This document shows, in pieces, positions 13,389-15,236 of a stretch of DNA of 15,236 nucleotides (position 1 is its first letter; each line of letters begins with the position of its first letter). This DNA is from an uncultured Geobacter sp. (lineage in GTDB: Bacteria > Desulfobacterota > Desulfuromonadia > Geobacterales > Geobacteraceae). Under the pieces are notes generated by a model that did not search any database, was not told the origin of the DNA, and was given only the letters and a program-made list of their open reading frames with translations. Location of the stretch: NCBI GenBank assembly GCA_937886325.1, contig CALABV010000141.1, positions 1 to 15,236 on the forward strand, written 5' to 3'. The translations under genes and the position numbers were made by a program.

Positions 13389-13430
13389 ACAACGGAGCCG
13401 GCGCCCTTAGGGGAACGCCGGCTTTGTTGT
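13389..13430 (+). terminator. Terminator between convergent LysM and HD-GYP genes
   Basis: AGCCGGCG (13396-13403) pairs with CGCCGGCT (13416-13423); the stem extends outward through two G-U pairs to ACAAC/GTTGT for about 15 pairs, with a 12-base loop. TTTGTTGT gives a weak T-tract on the plus strand. The loop contains the HD-GYP stop codon, so the structure also closes the minus-strand gene. Confidence 0.7.
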
Positions 13431-14537
13431 ATCAGGCAGGGCTTCAACGGTGACGGGATACTTGATGTCCCTGTTCTTGTTGTAGATTTCATCAAAAACC
13501 GGTGCGAGCGCATGAAACGCATCCAGTACCTTCGGGTCGAAATGCTCGGGCTTTGTCCTGCCGTCGCCTTCCGTTATTATTTTCACTGATTCCATGTGCC
13601 CCGCCGCATCCTTGTACGGCCGCCTGCTTCGCAGGGCGTCGTACTGGTCGACCAGCATGACGATTCTTCCTTCCATGGGGATTTCCTCCCCTTTCAGCCC
13701 TCGCGGATAACCGCTTCCGTCCCACCTCTCGTGATGATTGAGGGCGATGGATGCCGCCAGTTGCAGAACGGGATAGGATGACCCCGAGAGCATTTTTTCG
13801 CCGATGACCGTATGGGCCTTCATTATCTCGAACTCTTCCCGTGTCAGGCTGCCCGGTTTGAGCAGGATATTGTCGGGGATTCCTATCTTGCCCAGATCAT
13901 GCATGGGGCTTGAAAAGGTGATGTTTTCAACGAACTCGGCCGGCAGGCCGAGATGTTCGGCGATTTTGCAGGTATACAGGCCTATTCTGCCGATATGGGA
14001 ACCGGTATCGGTGTCGCGGAATTCCGCGACCGCCGTCAGTCTCTCGATGATCTCAACGCTGATGTCCTTTACCATCAGGAGCGCATCGGCCAGTTCCCGG
14101 GTCTTCTTCTCCACCATGTCCTTCAGCATGAATTTATAGTTTTTTTCCATCTGGATCAGGCGGTTGTATTTCACCCCTTTTTCGATGGAGTGGAGGAGGT
14201 AGGTGGGTTTGTAGGGTTTGATGATAAAATCGAACGCCCCCTTCTTGATCGCTTCAACGGCGATATCCAGTTCGGCATAGGCCGTCATGAGTATGACGGG
14301 GATATCCGGGTTCAGGTTGTGAATAATTTCCAGGAGCTCAATGCCGGACATTACCGGCATCTTGATGTCCGTCAGGATGGCGTCGAATTCGCTGCCCTGC
14401 ATCTTCTGGAGCGCCTCTTCGCCGTTTCTGCAGGGGATGACCGAGTACCCGAACTGGCCCAGCAGCGCAACTACCGATTCCAGCACGTACATGTCGTCAT
14501 CGACAACCAGTATTGTCGTCACCTTTGTTTCGTTCAT
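13407..14537 (-). CDS. Response regulator with HD-GYP domain (c-di-GMP phosphodiesterase, RpfG type)
   Basis: This 376-residue cytoplasmic protein has a receiver domain (about 6-122) with acidic pocket D13-D15, phospho-acceptor D57 (LTDIKMP), T85 and K107. A coiled linker (about 125-160) precedes the HD-GYP domain (about 163-360). The HD-GYP residues are intact: H213-D214 with K217 (MHDLGKIGIPD), H242, H268/H269 (NHHERWDGSGYP) and G276-Y277-P278. It should hydrolyse c-di-GMP when phosphorylated by a sensor kinase, which is not in the window. The stop lies in the loop of the shared terminator. AGG sits nine bases before the ATG at 14537. The protein is close to the RpfG/response-regulator-HD-GYP pattern frequent in metal-reducing delta-proteobacteria. 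Confidence 0.93.
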   Translation of the reverse strand: MNETKVTTILVVDDDMYVLESVVALLGQFGYSVIPCRNGEEALQKMQGSEFDAILTDIKMPVMSGIELLEIIHNLNPDIPVILMTAYAELDIAVEAIKKGAFDFIIKPYKPTYLLHSIEKGVKYNRLIQMEKNYKFMLKDMVEKKTRELADALLMVKDISVEIIERLTAVAEFRDTDTGSHIGRIGLYTCKIAEHLGLPAEFVENITFSSPMHDLGKIGIPDNILLKPGSLTREEFEIMKAHTVIGEKMLSGSSYPVLQLAASIALNHHERWDGSGYPRGLKGEEIPMEGRIVMLVDQYDALRSRRPYKDAAGHMESVKIITEGDGRTKPEHFDPKVLDAFHALAPVFDEIYNKNRDIKYPVTVEALPDTTKPAFP

Positions 14538-14570
14538 CGTCTGTGACCTTTCACTCCTTGCCGTGGCGGT

Positions 14571-14598
14571 AGTGTAAAGCAGTTTCCGGCATTGTCAG
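14571..14598 (-). promoter_or_regulatory. Possible promoter for the HD-GYP regulator
   Basis: On the minus strand CTGACA (14598-14593, 5 of 6) and TACACT (14576-14571, 4 of 6) are 16 bases apart. Transcription would start near 14564, about 27 bases before the ATG. Confidence 0.4.
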
Positions 14599-14641
14599 CG
14601 TTCAGCATTCCGGGAATAGCTTTGAAACCGTGGTCTCCGGG

Positions 14642-14923
14642 CTATCTCTTCCGGGTAAGACCGAGGGCTTTCCTGTAGCCGCAGTCGTCATGCAGCCACG
14701 TGAGTTCCCGAACAAGTTCCTCCGTCAGGCGCACGCATTCCGGAAAAATTGCGAAGCGTCGGTGGTAGATTCTGCACTCTCTCGTTACCACATCCAGGTA
14801 TCGACAGGGCGTGGAGGTAAAGAAGATGGCGCCGGATTCGTCCTCTATCTTCTCGAAACAGCACAGGCCGCATTTTTCGCATAACTGTTCCCACGAGTCT
14901 TCGCCGGTTCCCGTTTTTTTCAT
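14642..14923 (-). CDS. YcgN/UPF0260-type Cys-rich protein, short form
   Basis: This 93-residue protein aligns by eye with the first half of the E. coli YcgN (UPF0260) family: WEQLCEKCGLCCFEKIEDE (11-29), FFTSTPCRYLD, CRIYHRRFAIFPECVRLT and LTWLHDDCGYR. The eight cysteines (15, 18, 21, 22, 40, 50, 63, 81) match the zinc/iron-binding pattern of CxxCxxCC proteins; the function is not known. Full-length YcgN is about 150 residues; here the chain ends soon after the last Cys, so the usual C-terminal region is missing. I chose the ATG at 14923; an upstream TTG at 14959 lies inside the likely -35 box. It appears to be a single-gene unit. Confidence 0.78.
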   Translation of the reverse strand: MKKTGTGEDSWEQLCEKCGLCCFEKIEDESGAIFFTSTPCRYLDVVTRECRIYHRRFAIFPECVRLTEELVRELTWLHDDCGYRKALGLTRKR

Positions 14924-14929
14924 TTTCCG

Positions 14930-14959
14930 AGAATACCGAAATGCTTCCGCCCCTGTCAA
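14930..14959 (-). promoter_or_regulatory. Promoter of the YcgN-type gene, suggesting a leaderless message
   Basis: On the minus strand a perfect TTGACA (14959-14954) and TATTCT (14935-14930, 4 of 6) are 18 bases apart. The expected start falls at or next to the ATG at 14923, leaving almost no leader; only GGA is seen upstream as a weak ribosome-binding site. Confidence 0.45.
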
Positions 14960-15049
14960 TGACTTTACGGAAAGATTCGCTTAGAGAGAGAGTTGCTGCC
15001 GGCTGTTACAATCATGCAACTATTTTGTGAAATGCGATCGAACCACCTT

Positions 15050-15236
15050 TCATTCATTGAAATGTTCATTCTTTGCAGGTACTATTTCCTGGTCTTTACA
15101 TGGAGTTGTGCGGGTCGGTTCGACTCCGCTCACCGACCGGGGTGCAGTTTCCTGGATTTGCCGCGGCGCCGCGCTCACTGGCCGGGATGCTGTTTCCTGG
15201 GTTTCTTGCGGTGCCGTGCTCACCGACCGGGATGCT
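15050..15236 (-). CDS. Possible 3' end of a minus-strand gene with 15-residue repeats (partial)
   Basis: A minus-strand frame stays open from the window edge to a TGA at 15052-15050 and would give 61 residues rich in Ala, Pro, Ser, Thr and Glu, with QETA-x-R-x-VS-type units repeating every 15 residues. This composition would suit a low-complexity linker or tail. However, a 45-base repeat keeps any frame open, and all three plus frames and another minus frame are also free of stops across the repeat. A plus-strand frame from ATG 15032 also runs open to the edge. No family is recognised, so this may be non-coding. Confidence 0.3.
   Translation of the reverse strand, partial: ASRSVSTAPQETQETASRPVSAAPRQIQETAPRSVSGVEPTRTTPCKDQEIVPAKNEHFNE
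15113..15138. repeat. Hairpin at the edge of the tandem repeat
   Basis: GGTCGGT (15113-15119) and ACCGACC (15132-15138) form a perfect 7-bp inverted repeat with a 12-base loop. It spans the junction between the unique sequence and the first full 45-base unit. Confidence 0.4.
15126..15236. repeat. 45-bp tandem repeat, two full units and a partial third
   Basis: Units are 15126-15170 and 15171-15215, followed by a 21-base partial unit (15216-15236) cut by the window edge. Shared blocks are GCTCAC, GGCCGGG/GACCGGG, TTTCCTGG and GCGG(C/T)GCC. A more degenerate copy may lie just upstream around 15079-15112, with TTTCCTGG at 15085-15092 but 63 bases from the next instead of 45. There are no spacers, so it is not a CRISPR. 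The array may continue beyond the window. Bases 14960-15078 hold nothing else I recognise. Confidence 0.8.

Noticed and set aside
14594..14618. Sigma54 promoter for the HD-GYP gene
   Set aside because: Only the GG and GC dinucleotides at about the right spacing match; the surrounding consensus bases are absent.
15126..15236. CRISPR array
   Set aside because: The 45-base units are directly adjacent with no unique spacers and differ from each other, so this is a tandem repeat.

Overview
The window looks like chromosomal DNA of a moderately GC-rich, anaerobic Gram-negative bacterium. The best fit is a Geobacter-like member of the Desulfuromonadales; this is inferred from gene content, not from a marker gene. 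The clues are a 2-oxoacid:ferredoxin oxidoreductase gamma subunit, a UbiE/MenG methyltransferase in what is probably a menaquinone user, a lone TonB-type protein, a response regulator with an HD-GYP domain, and DivIVA/YggT/YggU/CBS genes in one operon. I see no tRNA, rRNA, transposase, prophage or CRISPR array. Most of it is ordinary housekeeping DNA; the unusual material is in the gaps between genes.

Layout. 1-1423 (+): korC, then a TrmJ-type tRNA methyltransferase. 1424-1725: a gap filled by a 183-bp long imperfect hairpin element, then a sigma70-type promoter. 1726-4556 (+): an envelope operon of lemA lipoprotein, secreted TPM-domain protein, membrane TPM protein and a GDT1/UPF0016 cation exporter that appears to start at CTG. 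4564-5507 (+): promoter and TonB-like protein, whose stop codon overlaps that of the convergent galU. 5504-7337 (-): folD then galU, with a two-hairpin leader before galU. 7440-7797 (-): fmdB-type zinc ribbon with its own promoter and a strong terminator. 7828-9440 (-): consensus promoter, yggT, divIVA, yggU and a CBS-pair protein, with stop/start overlaps. 9370-9766: a second long inverted-repeat element and a promoter, leading to a 61-residue MerR-like protein (+). 9939-10661 (-): ubiE/menG. 10811-12217 (+): a membrane diadenylate cyclase (CdaA) fused to YbbR domains. 12237-13430 (+): promoter, LysM-NlpC/P60 cell-wall hydrolase and terminator. 13407-14598 (-): HD-GYP response regulator and promoter. 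14642-14959 (-): a short YcgN-type Cys-rich protein, possibly leaderless. 15050-15236: a 45-bp tandem repeat running off the window edge, possibly the 3' end of a minus-strand gene.

How it fits together. Many genes concern the cell envelope and its control: LemA/TPM proteins, the exporter, TonB, GalU (UDP-glucose for surface sugars), DivIVA/YggT, c-di-AMP synthesis by CdaA-YbbR, a LysM peptidase, and c-di-GMP hydrolysis. KorC, FolD, TrmJ and UbiE are core metabolism or RNA modification. I do not see a complete new defence or mobile system. The items most worth checking are the two hairpin elements, the 45-bp tandem repeat, the CdaA-YbbR fusion, the CTG start, and the hairpins placed over ribosome-binding sites.
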